The position numbers and the translations under genes are program-made. This document shows, one piece after another, positions 1-11,000 of a stretch of 64,000 bases of DNA. The notes under the pieces were generated by a model. The model made no database searches, had not been told where the DNA came from, and was given only the letters and a program-made list of their open reading frames with translations. Numbering within the stretch: the stretch's first letter is position 1; every line of letters begins with the position of its first letter. The stretch is from Ascidia mentula (taxonomy: Eukaryota > Chordata > Ascidiacea > Phlebobranchia > Ascidiidae), in assembly GCA_947561715.1 (NCBI GenBank), contig OX387197.1, positions 7,933,001 through 7,997,000 on the forward strand, written 5' to 3'.

Positions 1-382
1 AATGTTAGAATATCACAAGTTTGTGTAAAAATTAAAGAAACATATTGTTTTCTTCAAGGGCACACATCAGTATTGAATGCAAATGTAAGGTTTTTCATAC
101 TGTTCCGTCTTACCCAAACCGTCGACTACATCTTCGCGCAGCAATATACTTAAAAACAAGGAAGGAATTGACGTGCACCGAAAACATTACTGCGGTGCCA
201 TTGACTGGTGTCGAGATGTACTTGAACGCTACAAGTTTGATGGTAAAAAACGCTTGTTTTGCTTCGTCAGCCAAGCGCTACGTGTTAAAGTCTTGGCCAA
301 TAAAACAGTTGTTGCAAATATTTTACAAAGGCAAGTGTTTAAGGAGGTATCACTGGCTAACCCAGTCACATTTGTTATAATA
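1..382. other. Sequence upstream of the UNC93A-like gene
   Basis: The frame of the first UNC93A-like exon stays open upstream to about position 173, but only from a GTG and with no similarity I recognise. I see no clear promoter. Part of this stretch (about 209-430) has a decayed second copy at 3630-3865. Confidence 0.4.
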
Positions 383-3066
383 ATGATGGCAAACCAACAT
401 GAGAAACGGAATTTAAAGTTTAAGTTTGCACAGTTTGTGATTAGTTCTAGTATCAGTTTAGGTGCCTACAACTCGCTGGTTATACTGCAATCCAGTATCA
501 ATATTGTCGACGGTTTGGGTAAGACTTAGAAGTGAGAAAAGTAGATTTTTTTAGTTATTTTTACTGTCTTGTAAACCAATGTTGTAAACCAACGTAATTG
601 TTTTTGGCACGTAATGATAAAACATCTTTTTCATCACAGGTGTGGCTTCAGCCACAACAATATATGTTACAACAGTTGTATTCAGCATCTTTTTTGCGCC
701 TGTTGTCCTCAAATTCTTGACAGTCAAATGGTCTCTAGCTGTTGCACTCGGGCTATATTTTCTGTACATTTGCGCAAACTATTTTGCAAGTAAGTCAAAC
801 TGAAGTCTGAAAAACAGCAAAAAATTTCAGATATGGCATCATAAACTAGACTAAATTACATTTGAATAAAATTTTCCGAAACTACGAACAGAACGTATGT
901 CTAAACAAGTTGGCTTGCATCATCAAAACTTTCTTTTATTTTTCTGCTTGTGCACAGATATTTATATGCTCGTTGCCTTTGGAGTGCTAGTTGGCGTAGC
1001 TGAGGCACTGGCTTGGCCATCTTTCATGGTTTATTGCGTGAATTTCGGACGCAAGTTCTCCAGGCTTACGCAGAAGTCACTTGATTATTACAACGGACGG
1101 TTTATGGGTTACTTTTTCTTCAGCGTGCGTGCATTCGCGGTACGGTTTGGATATGTTATGATGCTTATTTGCCAGGTGTAGGTTCTCTTATTAACACCCG
1201 AATGATTATAGGACTAGTTATTGCATAATACTGAATGGTACAATTGATTGATTTACGCCAGAAATTCTTTTTTCCTAAATCATTTCTTTTTCAACTAATG
1301 TTTTAACACTGTTTTTGGTGAGTCACTGTTCCGACCCATTAGATCACATTGACCCTGTCTGCAGGTCACTAAAAACATTATTGGCTTCATTGCCTAGAAC
1401 TGACATGTTGAAACACTTTATTGTGCATTTTGCAGGTTTTAAGTTACCTTGCCATTTACTGCATTTTCTACGCCGGACGATCGAACGATATATCAGATTC
1501 AAACAATACTTTATACGGCGGTCCCACATTCCTTCAAAACTTCTCTTTTTGTGGCCCAAACGACTGTCAGGACCCGAACGTCACCCAGCGCAATCTGGTG
1601 CGATACGTCCCATCACAAACCACGGTGTATATCATGTTGGGCGCGTCTGGAGCTATGATATTGATAGCTCTAATTGTTCAAGTATTTTTTGTCGAAAAGT
1701 CATGTCTTGAAGAGCTGGGCAAGGCAGTGAGCGATGTCGACCACGAGGTTTTACCGAGTGTTGAAATCGTCCTTTCTTCAACCGTTTCGTTGGACAAAAA
1801 AAGTAAACCTATTCCTGTTCAGCCCCATGTCTTACGGTCGATTCCAATTGCCGAGAGTTTTAACAATCAGCCACCAAGGTTTAAGAAACAAACCAAAAGA
1901 GATGTAAATATATTCCTTCATCTTGTTAAATTATGGATTTTATCACTGTTGGTTGTTCATGTTATTACAATGATTTAAATTGGTTGACCAACATAATTAC
2001 GCATATAGCAATTGATGACAACGTAGATCGTATTAGTAGACTAACGATATATTTTTGGACATAGCTTGGGACAATTTTTTTAAGTTCATATCCTATTCGT
2101 TTAACCAGGATTATCTGAGATTAGCCGTTGCATCTTTGCGAGAAACGTTTAATCAGATGTTGCAGACGAAGCAACTCCTTATCATTCCTCTAACATTTTG
2201 TACCGGTTTAATGCAAGGTTTTATTTATGTCGAAATGGTCAGAGCGTTTGCCTCATGTATCATTGGTGTCGATCAGGTATGTGCACGTTCTTGTGCTATT
2301 TGTGCACGTTTTAAACAGCATGAATTGTAAGTTACAAATGATTACAACAACCATATTTTCTGAGGTTGGCTTGTGCATGATCAGTTTTAATATTGTGGAT
2401 GCTTTGATGACGGTGTTTGTTGGAAGATATTCCTCCAAAATCGGAAGACAAGGACTTTTGTTGATATCTACGTTAGTTGATGTTGGTATTTATTTTGTTT
2501 GCTTGTTTTGGATCCCGACCGAATCTACAACGTGGTTTGTTTACTGCTTGTTTGGACTAGAGGGCATTGGAAACGGAATTCGTATCCCAATGAGTTCAGG
2601 TACTGATGTGATGCAATATTGGATTCAAGTAGAATGTGCTAAAAGTCAAAAGAACAATTTGATTGTGTGGTAATTGCCAAAAAAACACTGCATCTAGGCC
2701 AGTTCAACAGTACTATTTGAGGAAGCAAGCAAAATTACAAAACGCAAAATAATAATCCTCAAAGCTTTGTTTAATACAGATGCTCATGCTGCCTTCTTTC
2801 CCAACAACCAAGAGAAAGCTATGGTGGTTTGGTCCATATGGTACCTGGCCGGGTATGCCTTTCAGTTTGGTTGGAGCACGGCTGTTTGTGTAAGATACAA
2901 GATCTACTTTCAACTTGGTCTGCTTGTATTCAGCATGGCAACCTACAGTAGGTCACTTGCAATTTAGTAACTATGAAATTTAAAAGTTTTAACCTTTGCA
3001 GGTGTTGCTGAAGGTTTGCACAGAAAAGAAAATCGTATTAAAACATCTTCGTCAGGCCTCCAATAG
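383..3066 (+). CDS. UNC93A: UNC93A-like multi-pass membrane protein
   Basis: Probable exons are 383-518, 640-789, 958-1175, 1436-1802, 2065-2276, 2365-2599, 2780-2947 and 3002-3066, giving about 516 aa (human UNC93A has about 457). All joins keep phase. Family signs are the N-terminal LQSS-N-DGLG motif in exon 1, the membrane segment around VAFGVLVGVAEALAWPS in exon 3, the MFS-type loop GRYSSKIGR in exon 6 and a late WSIWYLAGYAFQFGWS helix in exon 7. UNC93 proteins are MFS-fold membrane proteins; UNC93A is a poorly understood plasma-membrane family member, while C. elegans unc-93 regulates a K+ channel. The weakest point is the exon 4 donor: 1802 gives the phase exon 5 needs, whereas a GTAAAT at 1904 does not. 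Two adjacent Met codons (383, 386) are the first plausible starts. An SL-type or other upstream leader exon cannot be excluded. Confidence 0.82.
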
Positions 3067-3124
3067 CCGCCGATTTGTAGGATTAGACTTTTCTGCAAAT
3101 TTTGATTTTCATTCATAATTATCT

Positions 3125-3130
3125 AATAAA
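3125..3130 (+). terminator. Poly(A) signal of the UNC93A-like gene
   Basis: AATAAA lies 59 bases after the TAG stop at 3064-3066, the usual distance for an animal 3' end. Confidence 0.6.
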
Positions 3131-3629
3131 AGTTTCTTAAAGGAACATAAATTTTCAACCAGAGTGTTAAAGAATTTTCTTTGTCTGTTTCTCGATATTA
3201 ATACTTTGGCGGGTCCTGCCACACTCGGGTACTCGAATTCACTAATGTCACATTGAATTTTTAAGTTTGTTTAATTTCCAAATGAACCAATATTGAAACA
3301 ACACTAAACCAAGAGTAACCAATGCAAACGTAACAGCGTTTAACACACATTGTCCTTTTGCGTTACAAATTGTTTATTACAGAGGCGAATGCCCTTAAAG
3401 CACACACTAAATACTTTTACAATAGCGTGTATAATTTTTCCATAGGTTGGATGTTACACAACATGCTGAAACTCTTTGATCACTTGGTAATTAGTTCAAT
3501 ATTCACGACACACCTGCGCGTCGCGGCGCACAGTTTAAGAAACCCTTGTTTAGGGCATTATGGCAGCTTAGGGCAAGCTTTAGCATGTCAACACCTTCGT
3601 GATAGACAACAACAGGATACCAATGTAAT
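3131..3629. other. Spacer after the UNC93A-like gene
   Basis: This is AT-rich intergenic sequence. I see no gene or clear repeat in it. Confidence 0.4.
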
Positions 3630-3865
3630 TCAAAACCAGACGAGATGAACTTGCAACGCTGCAAGTTTAAGGGTAAAAAGACGTAGTTTTGCTTGGTCAG
3701 ATAAGCGTGCTCATGCATTAAGGTTAGACAGGTTTTTCCCAAGATTTAACCCAAAATAAGTGATTGCGAAAGAACAAGCTAACCGCGTCACTGTTGTTAT
3801 GATGATGATGACAAACGGACACGAGGAAAGGAATGTGAAGTTCAAATTGCTGCGTATGTAATATT
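3630..3865 (+). pseudogene. Decayed copy of the first UNC93A-like exon and its 5' flank
   Basis: This stretch aligns with 209-430. Shared blocks include GAGATG-ACTT, CGCT-CAAGTTT, GGTAAAAA, GTTTTGCTT-GTCAG and, at the start codons, a run of ATGATG followed by A-CAAAC-GACA. In-frame stops and indels break it, and I find no later UNC93A exon after it. It is best read as the relic of a tandem duplication that carried only the 5' end of the gene, or of a second gene copy since lost. Confidence 0.6.
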
Positions 3866-3939
3866 GTGGTTATTCAAGCGTTTCGATACGGACTGATTGC
3901 GGAGGAGTAAAAAAAAATATTCGGGACTTCAAAAAGGTT

Positions 3940-4093
3940 ACCTACAAGTCACTCTGAGCAGCAATGGCATGAATATACAAAATATGACTTTAAAAAAATA
4001 TGATCACGTGATACGCCCATGTGTTTTCTCTTGTTGCCTGCGGCCGCACGCAAGCAGGTCACCAGCCATTGCTGCTCAGAGTGACTTGGAGGT
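3940..4093. repeat. Fold-back inverted repeat, 29-bp arms
   Basis: Arm 3940-3968 and arm 4065-4093 are reverse complements with one mismatch, around a spacer of about 96 bp. The core arm sequence is GTCACTCTGAGCAGCAATGG. I see no matching target duplication, so it could be a MITE or a hairpin from a local inversion. It lies just after the decayed UNC93A exon copy. Confidence 0.6.
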
Positions 4094-5988
4094 ATTTGGC
4101 ACCAGCAGCCAAAATGTTCGGCCAGTTTTACCACTGGAAGTAGAAAAAGTAAATTTTGTTTTGCACGTGCAAATTTCGAAACAGTTCAACCACAGCACAA
4201 TCTACTGCACAATTGATTTAGCTGATTTCTTTCACACCAAAACTCCTCGATTGGAATGGTTACGTGGCACATGTTTGTGTGCAAGAGCTTAAATAACCAA
4301 CTTAAAAACTTATAACCAGAAGGTTCAACTTAGCTTGGTATCGATAAGACCATATGTATTAACGCCTGGGCCCAAAGCACTTGTAATGATACCTTTTATA
4401 CTGTCTTTCCACCCGTACAATTTATCCTTTCAGTCCAAGTTTACTGTGTAACTTGTGGAGGGTTCGATAAGGCAACAGAGACAAACCGTAAAGGTGTATT
4501 ATTATATTGATAATGTATTTGCTGTTATATTTCTGCAAGATTCGTAAATGGGGTACAAGGGAAGATTTGAACCTGTTCCGTGACCTTATAGGCTACATTC
4601 ACGTGTGGATGCACTTACCAACGTATAAGATAGAGACTAAAAGTACATATGTCGCCAGGACACAGAAAAAAAAGGTTTTTTGACTGTGCTGCTTCCTGCA
4701 ATGTTTTTATTGAACAATAAGTTTTTACCTGGCACATGTGACCGTTTTATACACTGTAATTTATGTGCTTACGTTGGAAGCAGTAGCTGGACAATTGCTT
4801 ACTTAACTCCTGGTTGGATATTGTTTTGACTCAAAGCACAGCACACTTCTTTGTTATTTAGTATCTTCTGCATAATGACAACGAAATCAGTCGCTGAATA
4901 ATTGCTTTAGCAGACATACACCACAAAGGTGTCAATTCTAATGGGTGCAGAAAAGAAAAAAGGAAGTTCAAGGTTTCGATTTCGGTTGCGTTTTACAGGA
5001 GAAACCCCTCACCTGATCTCTCGTGCGGTAATCGAATATCACACCAACAGACAGCGGTGGCCAACCTCTGGCGCATTACATGATGCAGTGGTGGACTACA
5101 CCTCATAGACAATAAATAAGAAAAACTACGGATTTTCCACAAAAACATAAAAAAATTAGGTCACTTATTGTTAAAAATGAGTTTACAGAAATTCATTCGG
5201 ATTAACACGTTTCAAAAAATTAAAAGTCATCAAACTCGTGGCAGATCTAAATTGAAAGCAAAAATGTATGGGAGTGGAAAGGCCACCCCTGGACTACTAA
5301 GGTTACCATTTGTGAAAGATGCACAATATTTAATATCAGTGACATTTTAGCTTTTTGTCGTTTCTCTTTGACGTAAAAACTGACATCCCGCCCATCTCAA
5401 ATTTGGACGTAATGTGGTTGCATTACGGTATTGGGCATCAATGGTGTTTTGGTCATACAATTTGCATGAAGAGTTCGGTAGATTAAATCCACACTAACCT
5501 ACATAAATTCACACTTTCTGAGCAAACCAACGATTGCAATGCTTATGTGCACTGCGGCTCCTAGAAGGCAGTAGAAATACAAGAACCAACAAATCTGTTT
5601 TGTTTGTAGTTTTTGGCTGCCATTAAAACAAACAATGCAGACCTGCATTTATCCACCATACATTCTATTTGCAAAGAAACACCAAACAGGAATACACACA
5701 AAGTAATGCTAAAACCTGGCAGTGAAGTTTTGTTTCATGACAAAAAGCTTAAATGTGTGGTTTTCCAATCCTTAACACTTTGAGAATTCATTAGGCTTCA
5801 TAATTTTAAAACTTGACATTAGTTATAAGGCCCAAATATTGTAGATGAATAAAACACATCCAATCAAAATAAGTTACATTGTTTGCATTTTATCTCTTTT
5901 ATCATTAAACAGCTAACTTCAAATACCAGTATATTGCACAAATACACTTCATCAACCAAACCAAAACAGTAAATGTACAGAAGCCCGG
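4094..5988. other. Gene-poor stretch between UNC93A-like and BET1
   Basis: The two flanking genes converge on this region. The only coding exons I can support border it. Short open frames (for example 5168-5350) have no splice signals or similarity that would make them genes. Confidence 0.45.
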
Positions 5989-7082
5989 TCAGAACAATCG
6001 AATTAAAAGGTACATTACAAAAAAAACTGCCATGGCAAACATAAAGAGATAAAAATACATTTTGCCATAACCTCCTTTGGATATATGCTTCAACTTTCTC
6101 ATTGTTGTGCCGAGAAGTCCTTGTACTTTGTTCATATCATCATCCTATAAAAGTGGAATATGTTACCACTAATTCATTTATTTTTCTGTTGGGAGTACCA
6201 AAAATTGATGTTTCAGAAAATACTTTTAAAAAAAGATTGGAAACTAAACTGGATTAGTGAACCAAGCTGTCAATCAATATCCCTGTTAGGAGTTTCTGGG
6301 TGAACTGAAAATACCGATCAAGCAGATAGTTCCACAGATGTTTTATAATTGATTCTACTTAAACAAGTCACATAAACTGATGATGCCTTTTAAAGGAGAA
6401 ATATATTTTTCCAATACAAAACATCTATAGAGATGTCTGCTTGAATGCCATTTGAGCTTTATGCAACTAATAATTTGCTTACCATGTCACCAATTAGGTT
6501 GTTTTGTCCACGGACTTCATCTCCAATATTTATGGACAGCTGGAAAATAAATATATGTTTTTACAAATTGTGACCATTGGCATTTCCTTGGATATACGAA
6601 CAAAATACCAATACACACCGATTTTAAGACCTGCACTTTTCCACGCAAGTCTTGTTCTAGTCGATCATTTTCTTCTGCATACACAGACTGATCTGAAGCA
6701 AAAAAATAAATTTAATCCAATTGGATTAGAGTCAGTTCACAAAGCTGATATTCTGTGTTCATACACTGTACCTACTAGAAATTGTGTTAAGTAAAAACTT
6801 TATTATGACCAGATGGTATTTAACTAACATGCAACTTACACTGCAAGCGAGGTACGAGGTAGATTTTTTTTAGATATTTATTGTTACAGTAGAAAATTTA
6901 TGATTTGCAATCTTTTTTCACATGATTTTTTGTGAAAATATAACACATTGGAATAAGACAATATATATCCGGTGGTATATTGTATATTATGCTTAATGTT
7001 AAACATCTTTAACATTTTCTGTTTTATCATTTCCTGTCACCTGTCAGTACAGTTTACCTTGCACGTGTGTCGGTCTCCGCAT
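5989..7082 (-). CDS. BET1: BET1 Golgi vesicle SNARE
   Basis: Minus-strand exons are 7058-7082, 6619-6692, 6483-6539 and 5989-6144, giving 103 aa (human BET1 has 118). The protein starts MRRPTHVQDQSVYAEEND, continues into the SNARE heptads (RGKVQVLKS, LSINIGDEVRGQNNLIGDM) and ends with the linker LLGTTMRKLKHISKGG and a C-terminal membrane anchor, YLFMFAMAVFFVMYLLIRLF. BET1 is a Qc-SNARE that acts in ER-to-Golgi vesicle fusion and early Golgi traffic. The central polar layer residue of a Qc-SNARE is expected to be Gln, and the Q of RGQNN fits. All four exons have clean GT..AG borders and matching phase. The gene is head-to-head with DYNC2I1, about 990 bp away. Confidence 0.9.
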
Positions 7083-8069
7083 TGACAAATAGTGTTTGTT
7101 TTCTTGATACGAACAAAGGCGTAGTCTTCACTTTCAAACGTGTTATTCGTCTTGAGTGCGAGATAACTGGTGCTAATCAACAAAAAACAGAATTCACGGA
7201 CAGTCAACCAGTCAAAATGTCAATACCGACGCGTCATTATTGGGAACTTCCCATTAACATTACTAAAACAATTATTTAAAATGGATCAAAACAATTACAA
7301 CATGCCTGTGAATTCGGTGCTGACTGCTGTAAGATGATCGAACTTGAAAATTGACATAAACCCTATTTTGACGCAGAGTCATTTGGGTCTGAATTGATAT
7401 TATTAGGGTATGTTTGGTTATGAAAGAATCAGGGTTAAATTCACCAAGTTAGATTAATCCAAGATTAAGCTAATCCTGGATTAAACATGGGATTATCCCA
7501 GAATACCCTATTCACCAACCGGGATTATATTTTAATCCAGGATTAAAGTACCGAAAATTTAATCCTGCTATACCCCAGGTTTAAGATTGGATTAGGTCGG
7601 ATTTTTTTGCATTTTTGCATGACACGGAAGTTTAATTCGCATGATTAATACAAATTCATTTGTCAGTGACAAATTTATATTTATTATTTTTACAACAAAC
7701 CGCATGATTGGTATATATTTTAGGGTGCTAAAACTTGGGATTAGTAAAATATTATGCATATGCAACTTATGCATTCCTTCAAAAAAAATATTTTACTTTT
7801 GCTTTTGTTTGCAAAAACATTTGCCTAAAATAAAATTTGCACGTTCGTTATTTATTTATTGCCAAATTAGTGCATTTGTTTCTTTCCATGATAAACTACA
7901 AACATAACATGACAGACAACTGCTCAAACCGCTTGATTTAGTTCAAACGCTAAATAGCCTTTTTGATATTTATGTGTGAGGATTTTTCGGTCAAGTGAAT
8001 TGCGTTGTTGTTTTCTTCCGATGATTCGCAAATGTCCTGTTTTATTAACTTGGCATATATTTGAAGAGT
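7083..8069. promoter_or_regulatory. Shared spacer between divergent BET1 and DYNC2I1
   Basis: The two start codons face away from each other across 987 bp, so both promoters should lie here. No TATA box is obvious at either start. The most striking content is the GGATTA/TAATCC cluster reported separately at 7451-7592. Confidence 0.45.
7451..7592. promoter_or_regulatory. Cluster of GGATTA/TAATCC motifs
   Basis: Nine matches to TAATCC or its complement fall in about 140 bp, two of them as palindromic pairs (TAATCC-T-GGATTA and TAATCC-A-GGATTA). This hexamer is the known core site of K50 homeodomain proteins such as Otx, Pitx and Goosecoid. The repeats CACCAA and ATTCACCAA recur between the sites, so the cluster may instead be a small repeat or MITE that happens to be rich in the hexamer. 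Placement between two divergent genes suits an enhancer, but function is inferred. Confidence 0.4.
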
Positions 8070-11000
8070 ATGTCAGAGGTAACTTTGTGTTGCAGATGTA
8101 CCAGTTTTATTATCTTTCTGCTTAAACTTTCTTTTCTAACAGAGACGGAAGCGTAAAGAAGATACATGGACAAAGGAAGAGTTGTCCGCTGCGCTACACA
8201 AAAACAATGATCCATCAAATAAGAGGGAAAAGAGTAGTCGACATTCTGGGGGTTGGTATCTAATAATCAAAGATGGTTTCAACATTGCTTTTCATTCTCA
8301 TGAAGTTTTCATTTCTTAAACACGATATTTCCAAATCAAGAATTACTTTTTGCAGACAAACCAAGGGAACGAAAGTCGAAGCATCATGATCTTGAAAGGG
8401 TAAAAATATTTTCTAGGGTTTAATAAGTTTGAAGTATTTCTAAATTTTTCATAGATGTTGGACGAACATGAGGAATCAGTGGGCAGAAAAAAACCAAAAG
8501 ATCCTGAGTAACTAATTTGTTGTTTGTTTGACTTTACTTTGAATAAAATTCAGTACTTTATGGTGATTTGGTGTAGATAAAATGCCTCTGTTTTCCAATG
8601 TATAAAATATTGTTGCATGGAAAAATAATTTTCTTCCTGAGATTCTATAACATACTATATACGCCATTTCTGAAGGACCTATATTTAATCTTTTGTTAGG
8701 TTTGTGTTGCTAATGAAGTTTAAAAAAAGTTATGTGCAAACATGTTTGATTTAAACAAGTCAAAATCATCAATTTTGTTTATAAAATCAGGTTGCAAAGA
8801 GAACGGGCTGAAAGAAAAAGACGTGAAGCTCAAGAAAGAGATGATGCAGAAAGAAGAGCAAGAAAGAAACTTGAGAAGGAGAGAAGATTATTGGAGGAAG
8901 ATCTCACAAGAAAAGAAAAAGTTAGTTACAGTTTGTCTATGGTAAATTATTATGATTAAATGTTGAACGGACATGTCTTTTACAATGGCGATTTTGCTTA
9001 AATAAGTAAAATATCTTGTGCTAATTGTCATTTCAGAAACAGAGGGAAGGCGATCGAAAACACAGAGACAGTAAGCATAAGGAGTAAGTAAGAATATGTG
9101 TTTGTGTGTTTGTCTGACTGTGTAAAAAGGAACTAAATCACACAAGACTATTTTATGATCCCGAACTTTCCTTCTTGCTTCTTTTGTATGGTTAGAATTG
9201 TAATAAAGATAGAGAAGAAAAAACATGAGGTCAATTGCATTTAAATTCAAAACATTGTTGACCGTGAATATAACATTTTGTTGATGAAATAAATCAGCCT
9301 CATATTTTTCATAGTAAAAGCGTATAGTTTTTTGTCCAAATTGTGTGTACATTATTTTTTTCATTTCAGACGAAGAAAGGTTGAAGAAGAACCTGTAGTG
9401 AAGGTATTCTGCCTTTAGTAATAAATTGTTATTAATTCGTGATTGTAATATGTTCATTTACTTTTGATTTTACAGCAAAGAAGCCACAGAGAAAGATCAG
9501 AAAAAAATAGGTAAAGTAACATTAAAAACCATGACTTGATTTTCAATAATCTCAACATGATTTTTGTAGGTCTGAAGAATATGAGGCTGATAAAGTAAGT
9601 GAAGCACACTGTTTCAACCTAAAGCCTAATTGGCTCAAGTAAAATTTATTAGAATCAATAGTTTTCATTCTTACTTTTTGAAGAATATATATGTTAAAAA
9701 GCTTGAGTTAAATTGTTGTTAAATTGTCGAGTCATGTTGTTTTAAAAGGAATTCTTGGGAACCAGTAATCAAGAGTAAAATTGCAAGTGTAAAACATGAT
9801 CACGTCCTTTTCATCCTGTGATTTGAATGCCATTTTTCATTTTATTATTTCTCTGAAAGCAATCAACAATTAAACAAGCATAAAGATCATATTTTCTTGT
9901 GTTTTTTCTTAAGGAAAAGAAACGAAGAGAGCGAAAGGAAGAAAAGAGGAGGAGGTTTGTGTAACACCAACACTAAAAAAATTTAAACTTATATCAAACC
10001 TATGTTTTAGGCATGAAAAGGAGGAAGAGGAGAGGGTGGGTAGCTTGGGGTTGAAAGGTTTTGTACTGACCAAAAACTGCATGTTTACAATTTCCATGCT
10101 ACAAGAGATTCTAGATTTCCTTGCAGTTGTTTTGTTTGTTAAAAAATGTAAATTTAGGTGTGAATGCTTTAATTTATTATGCAAAAACTGAAATAAAATA
10201 TATTCTCCAGGTCAGAATTTAAATGACAATGTTTATATAATTAGAAATACAATGAAAAGCAGAAACACAGGCCAAACCAAGGGGACAGTGATACCAGGTA
10301 CTTTGTAAATATTTCAACATTTACTTTGAGTTAATAAAATTTTTCTTGCAGAAATGATGAAGTACAGGATTATACACAGGTGACAAAAACACTTCTGTGT
10401 GGTTTTTTAAGTTTGTATAAATGCAGTGTAATATGATGTATGTTGCACTTTCAGAGTACACGGTCAAAGCACAAGTCTAAAACGTCAGAGAAAAAGTATG
10501 TTTTTATGATAATATGTTTTCATAGTTTATGCAATGTTATTGTTGTTGCAGAGATGCAGAGAAGGAAGAAAATGAAGAGGTTTATGACATTATCATTTGT
10601 AACCTGTTGTATTACAATGAAGAACAGAACACAAAATTATTACCAGGTACATTTTTTCTGAATACCTTTTTTTACTTTAGTACAACTATGAAGATGATGA
10701 TTTCGAAGACTACGAAGATGACTTTGAAGATGAGGGGGCAAATGAAGAAGATTTCCAAGATTCAGAGGTTTTTCATTGTTTATCCACAAAAATATTATTT
10801 TTTTATCAAGATGTAACAATGCAGTTTGTGTGTAGTTTATAAAAAAATATATCATTGTTAATTCATTAATGCTTGTGTTTTGTAAAGTAATGTGTTATAA
10901 ACAATAGTAATAATTTTTCTTAACAAACTGTAGACTTTGTTGAAATTTCATTCATTATGTATACCAGACCAATGAGAACACAAGTGAAATGAATGCGATC

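Noticed and set aside
1803-1978. Longer exon 4 of the UNC93A-like gene ending at 1903 or running to the stop at 1978
   Set aside because: The GTAAAT donor at 1904 leaves phase 0, but the clear exon at 2065 needs phase 1. The donor at 1803 fits. Alternative use cannot be excluded.
4540-4600. Possible fourth tRNA-like piece (GATTTGAACC)
   Set aside because: Only a weak B-box complement is present with no T-arm pairing or A-box.
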